DNA from: Planctomycetota bacterium
GTDB lineage: Bacteria > Planctomycetota > Planctomycetia > Pirellulales > Lacipirellulaceae
Assembly: GCA_024278035.1 (NCBI GenBank)
Contig: JAJRUA010000244.1
Span: 1 to 21,451, forward strand
DNA: 21,451 nucleotides
Direction: 5' to 3'
Below the pieces are notes generated by a model that saw only the letters and a program-made list of their open reading frames with translations, did no database searches and was not told where the DNA came from. A program made the position numbers and the translations under genes. Below, piece after piece: positions 1 through 7,200 of the stretch; the stretch's first letter is position 1; each line of letters opens with the position of its first letter.

Positions 1-156
1 CTAGGATCGATGAGTACGCTGACTTGGACGAAGCACGCCCCGAGTGTTTTCAAGTACATTGAAACCTTCTGCAATTCAATTCGACTTCACCAGACGCTCG
101 ATTACCTCTCGCCCAACGATTACGAAGCCGTAAACGCTCCGGCATTAGCAACGTGA
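1..156 (+). pseudogene. IS3-family transposase (OrfB) C-terminal fragment, frameshifted
   Basis: In frame 1 the residues from about base 46 read VFKYIETFCNSIRLHQTLDY and then LSPNDYE, ending at the TGA at 154-156. This is the typical end of the IS3/IS150 integrase core (family consensus like 'FxYIExFYNxxRxHxxLxYLSPxxYE'). The residues expected just upstream, EYADLDEARP, are instead in frame 3 (bases 12-41), and that frame hits a stop at 58-60. A one-base shift therefore lies around 41-50. It is close to the 3' end of the gene, so it is not the programmed OrfA/OrfB slippage site of IS3 elements. The copy is probably dead, unless the shift is a sequencing error. The DDE catalytic residues are outside the window. 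Confidence 0.7.
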
Positions 157-200
157 TTTTTCGGTCCCGACTCTGTCCGAAAGTGGTGGGATACCGCACT
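1..200 (+). mobile_element. Right end of an IS3-family insertion sequence (left part outside window)
   Basis: The first 156 bases encode the C-terminal tail of an IS3-type transposase. The following ~45 bases look like the non-coding right end of the element, with a 'CTGTCCGAAAGTGGTGGGA' segment (from about 172) similar to IS3-type terminal inverted repeats. On the minus strand, PIN-domain coding homology (see 200-329) stops at about position 200, so the junction is placed there. The exact terminal base and any target duplication cannot be fixed because the left end is not in the window. Confidence 0.6.
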
Positions 201-329
201 CCGATCTGAAATTCCGAGGTAATCACCTCGAACCGCTCCTCTTCCCACATGGTGACCAATTGATGGGGAGGGCCGCCACGCTTAAGAACTGCGGCGACAA
301 GAACATTTGGTATCCAGAACGATCCGCAA
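200..329 (-). pseudogene. Truncated, frameshifted PIN-domain toxin (VapC-like)
   Basis: Reading the minus strand from a TTG at 329-327 gives (M)RIVLDT, the opening of PIN-family toxins with their first catalytic Asp. An extra A in the run at 308-306 then shifts the frame. One frame over, the sequence continues as NVLVAAVLKRGGPPHQLVTM, then WEEERFEVITSEFQIG, which is the usual PIN continuation. Homology ends near 200, where the IS3 end begins, so only about 43 of the ~135-140 codons normal for the family remain and the later acidic active-site residues are missing. The TTG lies 10 bases past the antitoxin stop, the tight spacing typical of antitoxin-toxin operons. PIN toxins are Mg-dependent RNases in type II toxin-antitoxin systems. 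This copy should be inactive. Confidence 0.72.
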
Positions 330-339
330 AGGAGCCTAC

Positions 340-588
340 CTACTTCCCGGGTTCTTGCTTCCGGCGACCAGCTCTCACGGCAGCGATGGCTTCGTCAATA
401 ATCTCATCCAGCTCTTCACCTTCGATGTCCTGCGTGTTTTCTTTCACTTCCCGAACCGTGTCGAAGAAGATATTGCGGCTCAGCGCTTGGTTGACGTAGG
501 CCTCAACGTTCATCGATCCATCCCGTCCGGCAAGCATGGCTTCCAGTTCACGGTAAGTTGTATCGGCGATGTTGGCGCTTTGAGGCAT
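340..588 (-). CDS. Small antitoxin-like protein (orphaned partner of broken PIN toxin)
   Basis: An 82-residue acidic protein predicted to be mostly helical: residues about 20-60 (NVEAYVNQALSRNIFFDTVR onward) followed by DEIIDEAIAAVRAGR. I do not recognise a named family. Its size, its position immediately upstream of a PIN-toxin remnant in the same direction, and the 'IDEAIAxVRAGR' tail fit the antitoxin half of a type II module. GGAG sits 2 bases upstream of the ATG at 588-586, which is rather close but supports the start. The ORF is intact although its toxin is destroyed, so it may now be an orphan that is decaying or that protects against a related toxin elsewhere. The antitoxin role is inferred from context. 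Confidence 0.6.
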   Translation of the reverse strand: MPQSANIADTTYRELEAMLAGRDGSMNVEAYVNQALSRNIFFDTVREVKENTQDIEGEELDEIIDEAIAAVRAGRRKQEPGK

Positions 589-781
589 AACTCCATCCTA
601 GGCAACAAAAAGAGGGGAAGTCAATCTCTTCGTTGGGTGCCACTGTCTCAGAGTACGCTATCACTCCGTTTCCCCTAAAAACGATTAAAGCGACCCTGCC
701 GCCTTTGCCGATAGGACCGATGGCGTGCGTACGCGCCGTTTGCTAGCAGGGGGGCCTGCTTGACGAATCTTACATTGGTTC

Positions 782-1972
782 ATGTCGCCCCGCCCCTATC
801 TACTGCTGCTGGTCCTTTGCTCGATTGCCCTGCTGGCGACCGGGTGCCACCTCGTGTTGCCCGAGGTGTCGCATCAACCGTACGTGCATAATCCGTTCCC
901 TCAGTTCAGCAAGGTAGCGGTGCTACCGTTCTTTAATCAGAGCAGCGAGCCGACCGTCGATGGTCGGCAGTTTGCGCTCGCTTACTATGCTGAGCTGCAA
1001 GAGATACGCGGCTTTGAAGTTGTGCCGTTCGGCGTGACCGAGGCGATGGCTCGTGACTTGAAGACCGATCTCTCGAATCCGGATTCGCGACGACAGCTCG
1101 CCAGTGCGCTGGGCGTTGATGTGCTGGTCGTCGGTTCGGTGACGGACTTCTCGCCCTATTACCCGCCAAGATGCGGCATGAGAGTCGATTGGTACGCCGC
1201 GAACGCCGGGTTCCATGAGATTCCTGCCGGTTATGGATTGCCCTGGGGCACGCCGCAGGAAGAGTTCATCGATCCGAACATTACGTTCGATGCGGAGATG
1301 GCGCTCGCCCGAGAACAGATGGCAACGCAATCGCCCGATGTCTCGGCCGCTATGCCAGCGATGCAGGAAGTGATAACACCCAACCAGCCACCTATCGAGC
1401 CAATCGATATCCACCACCTGCGCGAGCCGGCGCCGCATCGAATTGAAGAAATCGAAGCGGCGGATCCGTTCGATGAACCAATCGATCCGGGTGCCGAATC
1501 TTTGCCGGCGCCGTCTGCTGCCAGCACCCCAATGGAAAAAACTATCAAGCAGGTTGCCTTCACGGCACCGATCGACGAGACACGTTCCGTGTCGCCCGAA
1601 GGGCTTACAACCGCGCCGACCGGCGATGGTGGTGCTTTCGTTGTAGACGGAGGTTTGCCCGCGGGTTGGCCCGATGCGCGTGGTTTTATGCCGCCTGGAC
1701 CGGTCGCCCAACGACCGCTAGCGAAGCCACACAACGGTCCGGTTATGTCGCACACGCGGATTTTCCGAGGGTCCGACACCGATTTCACTTCGGCGCTTGC
1801 CAGTTATGTCGGTTTTCAGGACGATGCGCGCTTCGGTGGTTGGGAGTCTTACCTCGACCGAAGCGACGACTTTATCCGCTTCTGCTGTCACTTGCATCTG
1901 ACAGAAATGCTCTCCGCACGAGGTGGCGGAGGAGAAACGCGAGTGGTGCGACGATGGTCCGATGGCCGATAG
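782..1972 (+). CDS. Planctomycete-type lipoprotein, function unknown
   Basis: A 396-residue protein starting with a lipoprotein signal: a hydrophobic stretch at 7-19 and lipobox L18-A-T-G-C22, so the mature protein should be lipid-anchored at Cys22. Residues ~40-190 form an apparent globular domain (FSKVAVLPFFNQS, then VDGRQFALAYYAELQ, then LGVDVLVVGSVTDFSPYYPP). Its pattern of 'VAVLPFFNQS' followed by 'LGVDxLVVGxV' recalls the periplasmic lipoprotein fold of the LpoB/CsgG/GNA1162 kind. This is a resemblance, not an assignment. Residues ~190-310 are Pro/Glu/Ala-rich linker, and a second conserved-looking block (~325-380: THTRIFRG-like start, FQDDARFGGWESYL, IRFCCHLHLTEML) closes the protein. 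The gene appears to be monocistronic. No strong Shine-Dalgarno is visible. Confidence 0.7.
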   Translation: MSPRPYLLLLVLCSIALLATGCHLVLPEVSHQPYVHNPFPQFSKVAVLPFFNQSSEPTVDGRQFALAYYAELQEIRGFEVVPFGVTEAMARDLKTDLSNPDSRRQLASALGVDVLVVGSVTDFSPYYPPRCGMRVDWYAANAGFHEIPAGYGLPWGTPQEEFIDPNITFDAEMALAREQMATQSPDVSAAMPAMQEVITPNQPPIEPIDIHHLREPAPHRIEEIEAADPFDEPIDPGAESLPAPSAASTPMEKTIKQVAFTAPIDETRSVSPEGLTTAPTGDGGAFVVDGGLPAGWPDARGFMPPGPVAQRPLAKPHNGPVMSHTRIFRGSDTDFTSALASYVGFQDDARFGGWESYLDRSDDFIRFCCHLHLTEMLSARGGGGETRVVRRWSDGR

Positions 1973-2145
1973 ACCGTCGGTAGGGCGAGAAGATTCGCAA
2001 GGCTAAAGCCGAGAGATTGTCAACGGATGACACGTTTTCGTTTTTGCCAGTTTGGTGCAAGCACTTTTAGAAATGCAGCGCCGCGACCTCGCCCTTCCCC
2101 CGCCGCCCCCCATCCCCGCTCGCTGCCGCACGGAGGCCCAACGCT

Positions 2146-2436
2146 GTGATCGACCCAGAAAAAAAGACCCCTGAACAAGGGTGCCCGGAAGGAGATGTCA
2201 ACGTCCTCGCTCTCGTCAAGGGGAAAGAACGTTATCTCTATTTGTTCGAGGATTCGCAACAGGCCGAGGCGCTGCGCACCCTTGGTCGCCACGCATCGAA
2301 CCCTGAATTGAGCTTCACTTGGTACGACGCCGCCGTGCTCAGCAAACGGATTCGTAAAGAGGCGAAGAAGCAAGAGCTGTTCTCCTCGCGCATCACGCAA
2401 CGAGCTGCGTTGCCGAAGAGTCAGGAATTGGAGTAA
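2146..2436 (+). CDS. Small hypothetical protein
   Basis: A 96-residue protein starting at GTG 2146. A CGGAGG motif at 2131-2136 lies 9 bases upstream and supports this start. The central part (NVLALVKGKERYLYLFEDS, then EALRTLGRHASNPELSFTWY and DAAVLSKRIR) looks like a compact alpha/beta fold, with a basic C-terminus. I know of no named domain. The next gene, a Xer recombinase, lies 155 bases downstream on the same strand, but a palindromic repeat separates them, so they need not share a transcript. Coding is supported by the good ribosome site and by ordinary amino-acid composition. The function is unknown. Confidence 0.6.
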   Translation: MIDPEKKTPEQGCPEGDVNVLALVKGKERYLYLFEDSQQAEALRTLGRHASNPELSFTWYDAAVLSKRIRKEAKKQELFSSRITQRAALPKSQELE

Positions 2437-2444
2437 GGGAAGAA

Positions 2445-2528
2445 GCGGTCAGCGATTAGCTACGGAACCGAAGGCGGAAACGTAAGAAAGCTGAACGCTG
2501 ATAGCTGATAGAGCTGATAGCTGACCGC
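2445..2528. repeat. Palindromic intergenic repeat (REP-like)
   Basis: GCGGTCAGCGATTAGCT (2445-2461) pairs with AGCTGATAGCTGACCGC (2512-2528) at 15 of 17 positions. Inside the right half, GCTGATAGCTGA occurs twice (2497-2508 and 2513-2524, a 16-base period). The element fills most of the gap between the small hypothetical gene and the Xer recombinase gene. Its origin is unknown. It could form a hairpin in the transcript. Confidence 0.6.
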
Positions 2529-2591
2529 CGCCAATCGCCTGAGTCACTGGCTCAAAGCGGCCCACGGTTCCCACTCCCAAGGCCCCCACTC

Positions 2592-3491
2592 ATGCGCCGC
2601 CAAACGGGCCAGTTCCTTCGTCATCTGGATCACGAACGCGATGCCTCGGAGCATACGATCAAGGCGTATCGAGAGGACTTGGCGGCGCTGGCCGATTATT
2701 TGGCAGACGAGGATGGCCGTACGCCGGAGCCGAAGGCGATTACCACGAACGACCTGCGTGGTTACTCCGCCGCCCTGGCCGAAGCGGGTTACGCGAAATC
2801 ATCGATTGCCCGCCGCCTAGCGTCGGTTCGCAGCTTTTTTCGATTTGGCCAGCGCGAAGGGTGGGCTACGGCGAACCCGGCTGCCGCGCTGCGAAATCCT
2901 CGCAAATCGCAAAAACTGCCGCATTTTTTGACCGACGATGAAGTCGCTCGGCTTCTCTCGACACCACCCGCCGACACCCCACTGGGCCGACGGGACCGAG
3001 CAATTCTCGAAACGCTCTACTCCGCCGGCTTGCGCGTAAGCGAATTGGTCGGTGCCAACGATGGCGATCTCGACCCGGATGAGGGCATTTTGCGAGTCCG
3101 AGGCAAAGGCCGCAAGGAACGCCTCTCGCCTATCGGTTCCTACGCTTTGCACGCCATTGGAGCGTGGCTGGCCGACCGCCAACTTGCCGCGAACGAAGCC
3201 ACCGGCGAAGACGCACCGCTCTTCACCAACCGCTTCGGGCGTCGTTTGACCACCCGCAGCATCGCCCGAATGCTGGAAAAGCATATTAAGGTCGCCGGCC
3301 TCGACCTACGCACGAGCCCTCACACCTTGCGACATAGTTTTGCCACGCATCTGCTCGACCGTGGTGCCGACATTCGCAGCGTGCAGGAGCTACTCGGCCA
3401 CGCGAGCCTCGTCACGACCCAAATCTACACACACGTTAGCACCCGTAATCTGAGGGCAGCCTATGAAAAGGCCCATCCTCGGGCAGGGTAA
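2592..3491 (+). CDS. xerC: Tyrosine recombinase XerC/XerD
   Basis: A 299-residue site-specific recombinase of the Xer type, which resolves chromosome dimers at dif with a partner recombinase near the division septum. The N-terminal SAM-like core-binding domain covers ~1-95 and the catalytic domain ~110-299. All catalytic residues are visible: Arg148 (GLRVSEL), Lys172 (GKGRKER), His244-x-x-Arg247 (HTLRH), His270 (LLGHAS) and the nucleophile Tyr279 (TTQIYTHV). As far as I recall, this spacing equals that of E. coli XerD, while VQELLGHA and the ending AHPRA are closer to XerC, so I leave C versus D open. The length is normal. There is no phage or integron context, so a housekeeping Xer protein is more likely than an element integrase. 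No clear ribosome site precedes the ATG. Confidence 0.9.
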   Translation: MRRQTGQFLRHLDHERDASEHTIKAYREDLAALADYLADEDGRTPEPKAITTNDLRGYSAALAEAGYAKSSIARRLASVRSFFRFGQREGWATANPAAALRNPRKSQKLPHFLTDDEVARLLSTPPADTPLGRRDRAILETLYSAGLRVSELVGANDGDLDPDEGILRVRGKGRKERLSPIGSYALHAIGAWLADRQLAANEATGEDAPLFTNRFGRRLTTRSIARMLEKHIKVAGLDLRTSPHTLRHSFATHLLDRGADIRSVQELLGHASLVTTQIYTHVSTRNLRAAYEKAHPRAG

Positions 3492-3505
3492 TAGGTTCCC
3501 GCAAC

Positions 3506-4696
3506 TCAATCTTGCCAGTCCTCTTCCGGCATGATTCGACACATGAATTCATCGAACAGAGGGACTGTAAAGGCTGTGTCACCATGACTGGGGCTCCAAA
3601 CCATACCCTTCGCAATTAGCTTGCTCCTTGTTGGTCCGAGCGACGAGACTTCGCGGTCCAAGACGTTTGCGATATCGCCCGAGCGATGGGGACCAGGCCC
3701 AAGTTCTGCCATAGCTCGCAGGTATCTTTTTTCCGAGGGAGTTAATCGGTCAAATCGCACTCTGAAAAAACTTTCGTCCAGGGCCGCGATTGCAATTTCC
3801 GAAGCTCTCTCAACATCTACCAGTTGAATTGGCGATTCGTCGGCCGTGTCCCAAACATGTTTGCCCCACTCTTGTAAAAAATAGGGATACCCTTGTGTCT
3901 CGTCAATGATTCTTTGTAGCGCGTCGTTTTCAAAATCGATGTTATGTTCGGCTGCGGGTTTAGTGATAGCATCTTTCGCTGCCTCGTCCGTTAGGCGACC
4001 AATCAAAGGGAAATCAAAGAGCCGTTCCGCATAGGACTTTGCGGCTCCCATTCGTCCCCGCAGTTGAGGTAGCCCGGCCCCTACAAGAATCACTGGCAGC
4101 CGTTGTTGGGCGATGCGATGCAATGCCGTTATAAGAGCTTCAAGTTCCGCTTCGGCAACGTACTGCAGCTCGTCTACGAAAAAAGCCAAGGCTGTGTCGG
4201 CTGCTTTGGCAGCTTCGCCCGAGGCTTCAAGAAGGGCTTGAAGGTCTTGCTCCAGGTCACCATTGTCAGCCAGTCCTGGTTCGGGATCGTAGTCGAAGCC
4301 AACCTCGATGTCTTTGTACTTCACGCTGAGTGCCTTCACAAAACCGGCGAGGCCTCGGAGAGCCCGAATCGCCAAATCATGAGCACTTTCTTTACGCGAC
4401 AATCGAAGCATCGCCTGTCGAAGTTGTGGGGCCAAAATCGCAGGAAGAGACCGCCTTTCGGGAGCTTCGACACGCATGGTGTAGATACCCTTCGCCTCAG
4501 CACCGTTACAAATTTGGTTCAGCAAGACGGTTTTGCCGACACCGCGAAGGCCAACCATCAAGAGGCTTTTATTGGGTAAACCGCGGCAAATCCGTTCCAG
4601 AGCAATACGCGAGGTTTCAAGCAGATCATCTCGCCCGGCCAGTTTGGGAGGCGGGGTTCCAGCACCAGGTGCATAGGGATTTAGTACGGGGTCCAT
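3506..4696 (-). CDS. Stand-alone AAA ATPase with C-terminal winged-helix-like region
   Basis: A 396-residue ATPase of the archaeal-ATPase/Orc1-Cdc6-like (COG1672-type) group. The N-terminal segment (NPYAPGAGTPPPKLAGRDDL) is typical. Walker A is G49-L-R-G-V-G-K55-T56, Walker B is FFVD175-E176 with following LQYV, and a sensor-1-like segment ILVGAGLP lies at ~203-210. The family signature GYPYFLQEWGKHVWD spans ~269-283. Residues ~315-390 (LTPSEKRYLRAMAELGPG onward) look like a winged-helix domain, suggesting DNA binding. No partner gene lies on the same strand. The ATG at 4696 is 20 bases from a large palindrome that overlaps a plausible promoter, which hints at autoregulation. Codon choice is less GC-biased than in neighbouring genes, consistent with horizontal transfer. 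The cellular role of this group is not settled, and I do not assign one. Confidence 0.75.
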   Translation of the reverse strand: MDPVLNPYAPGAGTPPPKLAGRDDLLETSRIALERICRGLPNKSLLMVGLRGVGKTVLLNQICNGAEAKGIYTMRVEAPERRSLPAILAPQLRQAMLRLSRKESAHDLAIRALRGLAGFVKALSVKYKDIEVGFDYDPEPGLADNGDLEQDLQALLEASGEAAKAADTALAFFVDELQYVAEAELEALITALHRIAQQRLPVILVGAGLPQLRGRMGAAKSYAERLFDFPLIGRLTDEAAKDAITKPAAEHNIDFENDALQRIIDETQGYPYFLQEWGKHVWDTADESPIQLVDVERASEIAIAALDESFFRVRFDRLTPSEKRYLRAMAELGPGPHRSGDIANVLDREVSSLGPTRSKLIAKGMVWSPSHGDTAFTVPLFDEFMCRIMPEEDWQD

Positions 4697-4716
4697 GACG
4701 GCTATCCTACCATATC

Positions 4717-4767
4717 TACTGAAGTTAGCAAAGTTATCAAATAATGATAACTTTACTAACTTCAGTA
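4717..4767 (-). promoter_or_regulatory. 22-bp-arm palindrome over the ATPase promoter (likely operator)
   Basis: TACTGAAGTTAGCAAAGTTATC (4717-4738) and its complement at 4746-4767 match at 21 of 22 positions around a 7-base AT-only spacer. On the minus strand, TTGATA (within the spacer and left arm) and TAGATA 16 bases on could be -35/-10 boxes, placing the promoter inside the palindrome. The ATG of the ATPase lies 20 bases downstream. This layout suits binding by a dimeric regulator, possibly the ATPase itself. The recombination-site alternative (a loxP-like inverted repeat) is not excluded. Confidence 0.65.
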
Positions 4768-4884
4768 TAATTACCCGGCGGAGAGCAATCGGTAGAGCCT
4801 GTACAGCTTCTTCTTGTTTTTCCAGCCGCTTCTTGGGATTGTGACGATTCTCTTACCCGCTGCCTCCCTTCGCGTTGCACTTTT

Positions 4885-4912
4885 TTGACATATGGGCCCT
4901 GTGACGTAGGTA
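4885..4912 (+). promoter_or_regulatory. Candidate sigma-70 type promoter of the sigma-54 activator gene
   Basis: TTGACA at 4885-4890 and TAGGTA at 4907-4912 are separated by 16 bases, about 46 bases before the ATG at 4959. The -35 is perfect and the -10 moderate. The match is by eye only. Confidence 0.4.
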
Positions 4913-4958
4913 TTTAGCGACATTCCTTTCGTCGCTCTCCTGCCTACGGCCCCGCCTT

Positions 4959-6377
4959 ATGTCCAGCCCATCGCCTAACACGACTCCACTCAACGGCAAC
5001 TTGCTCTTGGTGGATGACGATTTTCATGTCCTCGAATCGATGGCCGACTGGCTGCGCGACCAGGGGCTTGGGGTGGATACCACGACCAGCTATGCCGAGG
5101 CGCTTGAATTGCTCACCAGCAAGTCGTACGACCTGCTGCTGGCCGATATTCGTTTGCAAGATGGTGATGGGTTCGATCTGCTCGAGCAGTCCTTACGCCG
5201 TCGCCCTGAGACACAGGTGATTCTCATCACCGGCTACGGAACGGCCGACTCGGCAATCGACGCCATTCGAGCCGGTGCGTTCGATTACCTCACCAAGCCA
5301 CTTATCGACGATGAGCTATTGATGGCCATCGAACGGGCCCTCACACAACGCAAGGTGCTGGCAGAGAATACGGACCTCAAGCAAAAGCTCGACCGCAAGC
5401 ATGGCATGAGCCACATCGTGGGCTCTTCGCCGAAGATGGCCCGTGTTTTCGACGTGATCGAAAGCGTCGCTGAAACGCGGGCGACCGTCCTGCTCACGGG
5501 CGAAAGCGGCACCGGCAAAAGCCTCATCGCCCGGGCAATTCATACTCGTAGCGACCGTCGGGGTGGTCCCTTTGTCGAAGTGGCGTGCGGTGCCTTGCCA
5601 GAAAACTTGCTCGAAAGCGAACTCTTTGGGCATGTTGCGGGCGCGTTCACCGGAGCCATCGCGAACAAAATAGGAAAGTTCCTGCAAGCGGACGGTGGCA
5701 CGATCTTTCTCGACGAAATCGGTACAGCCACACCAGCAATGCAGGTCAAGCTCTTGCGTGTTTTGCAAGAACTTGCCTTTGAAGCGGTCGGTGGCACGGA
5801 GACGCACAAGGTCGATGTCCGCGTTGTCTTGGCCACGAACGAAGACCTTGCCAAGAACGTTGCCGAGGGCTCTTTCAGGCAAGACCTCTTCTACCGAATC
5901 AATGTCATCCAGATCGAACTGCCCGCTCTACGCGGCCGAGCGGGCGATGTCCCTCTCTTGGCACAGAAATTCCTGGAAGAGGTCCGGGAAGATGCCAACC
6001 GACCGCAAGTGGTCGGCTTTACGGACGAAGCGCTCACAGCACTCCAGCGTTACCACTGGCCAGGCAATGTGCGTGAGTTGCAGAACATCGTCGAACGGGC
6101 CGTACTGCTCGGCAAGAGCGATACGATTCAAGTTTATGATTTGTCACCCGAACTGCGTGTCGCCACAGGCCCCCTGCCAGGAAGCACCGGCTACGCAGGC
6201 CAAACGCTCAAAGAAGCGCTCGAAGGCCCCGAGCGGCGGATCATTCTCGAAGTGCTTGAGCAAAGCGACTGGAACCGCAACGTCACAGCAGATCAACTCG
6301 GTATCAACCGTACGACGCTCTACAAGAAGATGAAACGTCTGGGACTCGAAGAGCGCGCCGTCGCCCGCGATGCGTGA
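4959..6377 (+). CDS. Sigma-54-dependent response regulator (NtrC family)
   Basis: A 472-residue three-domain activator. Receiver domain ~12-128: acidic pocket D19-D20-D21, phospho-acceptor D63 ([12 protein letters not shown]), T91 and K113. AAA+ sigma-54 interaction domain ~150-385: Walker A G181-ESGTGK-S188, ELFGH, the GAFTGA loop (228-233) that contacts sigma-54, and Walker [11 protein letters not shown] (246-255). Fis-type helix-turn-helix at the C-terminus (~425-465: [20 protein letters not shown], then [15 protein letters not shown]). All the elements needed for phosphorylation-dependent open-complex formation at -24/-12 promoters are present. No histidine kinase is adjacent in this window, so the partner kinase is unknown. 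The length is typical of the family (~450-480). The nearest good promoter is a sigma-70 type upstream of the gene. Confidence 0.92.
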   Translation: MSSPSPNTTPLNGNLLLVDDDFHVLESMADWLRDQGLGVDTTTSYAEALELLTSKSYDLLLADIRLQDGDGFDLLEQSLRRRPETQVILITGYGTADSAIDAIRAGAFDYLTKPLIDDELLMAIERALTQRKVLAENTDLKQKLDRKHGMSHIVGSSPKMARVFDVIESVAETRATVLLTGESGTGKSLIARAIHTRSDRRGGPFVEVACGALPENLLESELFGHVAGAFTGAIANKIGKFLQADGGTIFLDEIGTATPAMQVKLLRVLQELAFEAVGGTETHKVDVRVVLATNEDLAKNVAEGSFRQDLFYRINVIQIELPALRGRAGDVPLLAQKFLEEVREDANRPQVVGFTDEALTALQRYHWPGNVRELQNIVERAVLLGKSDTIQVYDLSPELRVATGPLPGSTGYAGQTLKEALEGPERRIILEVLEQSDWNRNVTADQLGINRTTLYKKMKRLGLEERAVARDA

Positions 6378-6445
6378 AGGTACGCACCTTGATTCTTTAT
6401 TGGATCGAAGTCGCAAAGCAATCCCTAATTAGCCCTACTGTTCTT

Positions 6446-6955
6446 TCACTCGTCGAGTGGCTCGATTTCTAGTGGCTTCTCATTTTCGCCGCTTGGTTCG
6501 ATTCGTGACTCGATATTCGGATGAGGTGGCTCGACGTGCTTCATGTCGTGCGCCGTGTAAACGTGTTCCAGAAGCGTTCCTTCGGACGTCGTGATTTGGT
6601 AACGAACGCCCCCTTCATGTTCATCCCAAAGGACTTCGCGGATGTGCCCCGTGTGAGTTTCATTCAATAACCCGTGCGGCAAGATTTCAACAAGATCGCC
6701 AACGTCGAACCCTTCGTAACGTGATTCGACCCACATCGCGTAACGGACACGGAGCCGTCGGTCGCCATAGCTAATCCGTGAATAGCCATCGGCGTGGCCG
6801 TCGCGTCGCCAAATTCGCTGGCTAGGGATCAGCTTGCGGGCGAGCGCGATGTCGTCGGGATGAATCCAAGCGTCTCCCTCCTCGGGCCACCAGGGATAAT
6901 GCCCGTACTTGGGGTCCGTTGCGATCGGCTGAAGTGGGGGAAGTGGCTCGCTCAT
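6446..6955 (-). CDS. Hypothetical protein, 169 residues
   Basis: I chose the start at ATG 6955 (MSEPLPPLQPIATDPKYGHY). The frame stays open upstream to 7192, but that extension runs through the GC-rich palindromic repeat (residues like PPPLAPPPKVGEGN) and is not real protein. The protein has a WWPEEGDAWIHPDDIALARK segment, then R/Y-rich beta-strand-like sequence (YGDRRLRVRYAMWVESRYEG) and a segment FDVGDLVEILPHGLLNETHT that resembles an SH3/KOW-like barrel. The C-terminus is acidic. There is no signal peptide or membrane segment. It is transcribed divergently from the KAP-like ATPase gene with a 245-base gap. I recognise no named family. Confidence 0.65.
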   Translation of the reverse strand: MSEPLPPLQPIATDPKYGHYPWWPEEGDAWIHPDDIALARKLIPSQRIWRRDGHADGYSRISYGDRRLRVRYAMWVESRYEGFDVGDLVEILPHGLLNETHTGHIREVLWDEHEGGVRYQITTSEGTLLEHVYTAHDMKHVEPPHPNIESRIEPSGENEKPLEIEPLDE

Positions 6956-7048
6956 ACCGGTATTATACCGATTACACGGCTTATGTGTCACACGGATCGT
7001 CATGATCTGGGCAGTAATGCCCGTAGGGCAGGGTAGAATAAAGAGGTT

Positions 7049-7150
7049 CCCCTCCCCCACTTTTGGGGGAGGGGCTAGGGGAGGGGGCTGAACCATCGCA
7101 CTGGGTTCAAACAACCCCTCCCCTGACCCCTCCCCTAAAAAGGGGAGGGG
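7049..7150. repeat. GC-rich cruciform (cloverleaf) repeat element
   Basis: Three stems can be drawn. Hairpin 1 is CCCCTCCCCC (7049-7058) with GGGGGAGGGG (7065-7074). Hairpin 2 is CCCCTCCCCT (7127-7136) with AGGGGAGGGG (7141-7150). A closing pairing joins AGGGGAGGGG (7077-7086) to CCCCTCCCCT (7115-7124). Such nested purine/pyrimidine palindromes recur between genes in many bacteria and behave like short non-coding mobile repeats. Translated by chance, they give the PPLKRGG/KVGEG-like peptides that wrongly extend both flanking ORFs. Confidence 0.75.
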
Positions 7151-7200
7151 GACTTCCCCACCAAGTTTCGGATTGTCCTTACCCGCTACCATTTCACGTC

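Noticed and set aside
307..678. Plus-strand ORF across the antitoxin gene
   Set aside because: It has no ribosome site and no domain pattern. It overlaps the better supported minus-strand antitoxin and the toxin remnant.
923..1711. 262-residue minus-strand ORF
   Set aside because: Antisense to the lipoprotein gene, Arg/His-rich and domain-free. The plus-strand frame has a lipobox and a domain-like pattern.
4103..4579. 158-residue plus-strand ORF
   Set aside because: Antisense to the AAA ATPase, which has clear Walker motifs in its own frame.
4717..4767. loxP-like recombination site
   Set aside because: The arm-spacer-arm layout is similar, but the arms are longer than lox sites and there is no neighbouring recombinase of the Cre kind. 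Its promoter position favours an operator. Kept only as an alternative.
6956..7192. N-terminal extension of the 169-residue hypothetical
   Set aside because: It is translated from the same palindromic repeat in the other direction. A normal start, MSEPLPP, lies at 6955.
7063..7200. N-terminal extension of the KAP-like ATPase
   Set aside because: It is translated from the palindromic repeat. The natural start MRTDQFF lies at 7201.
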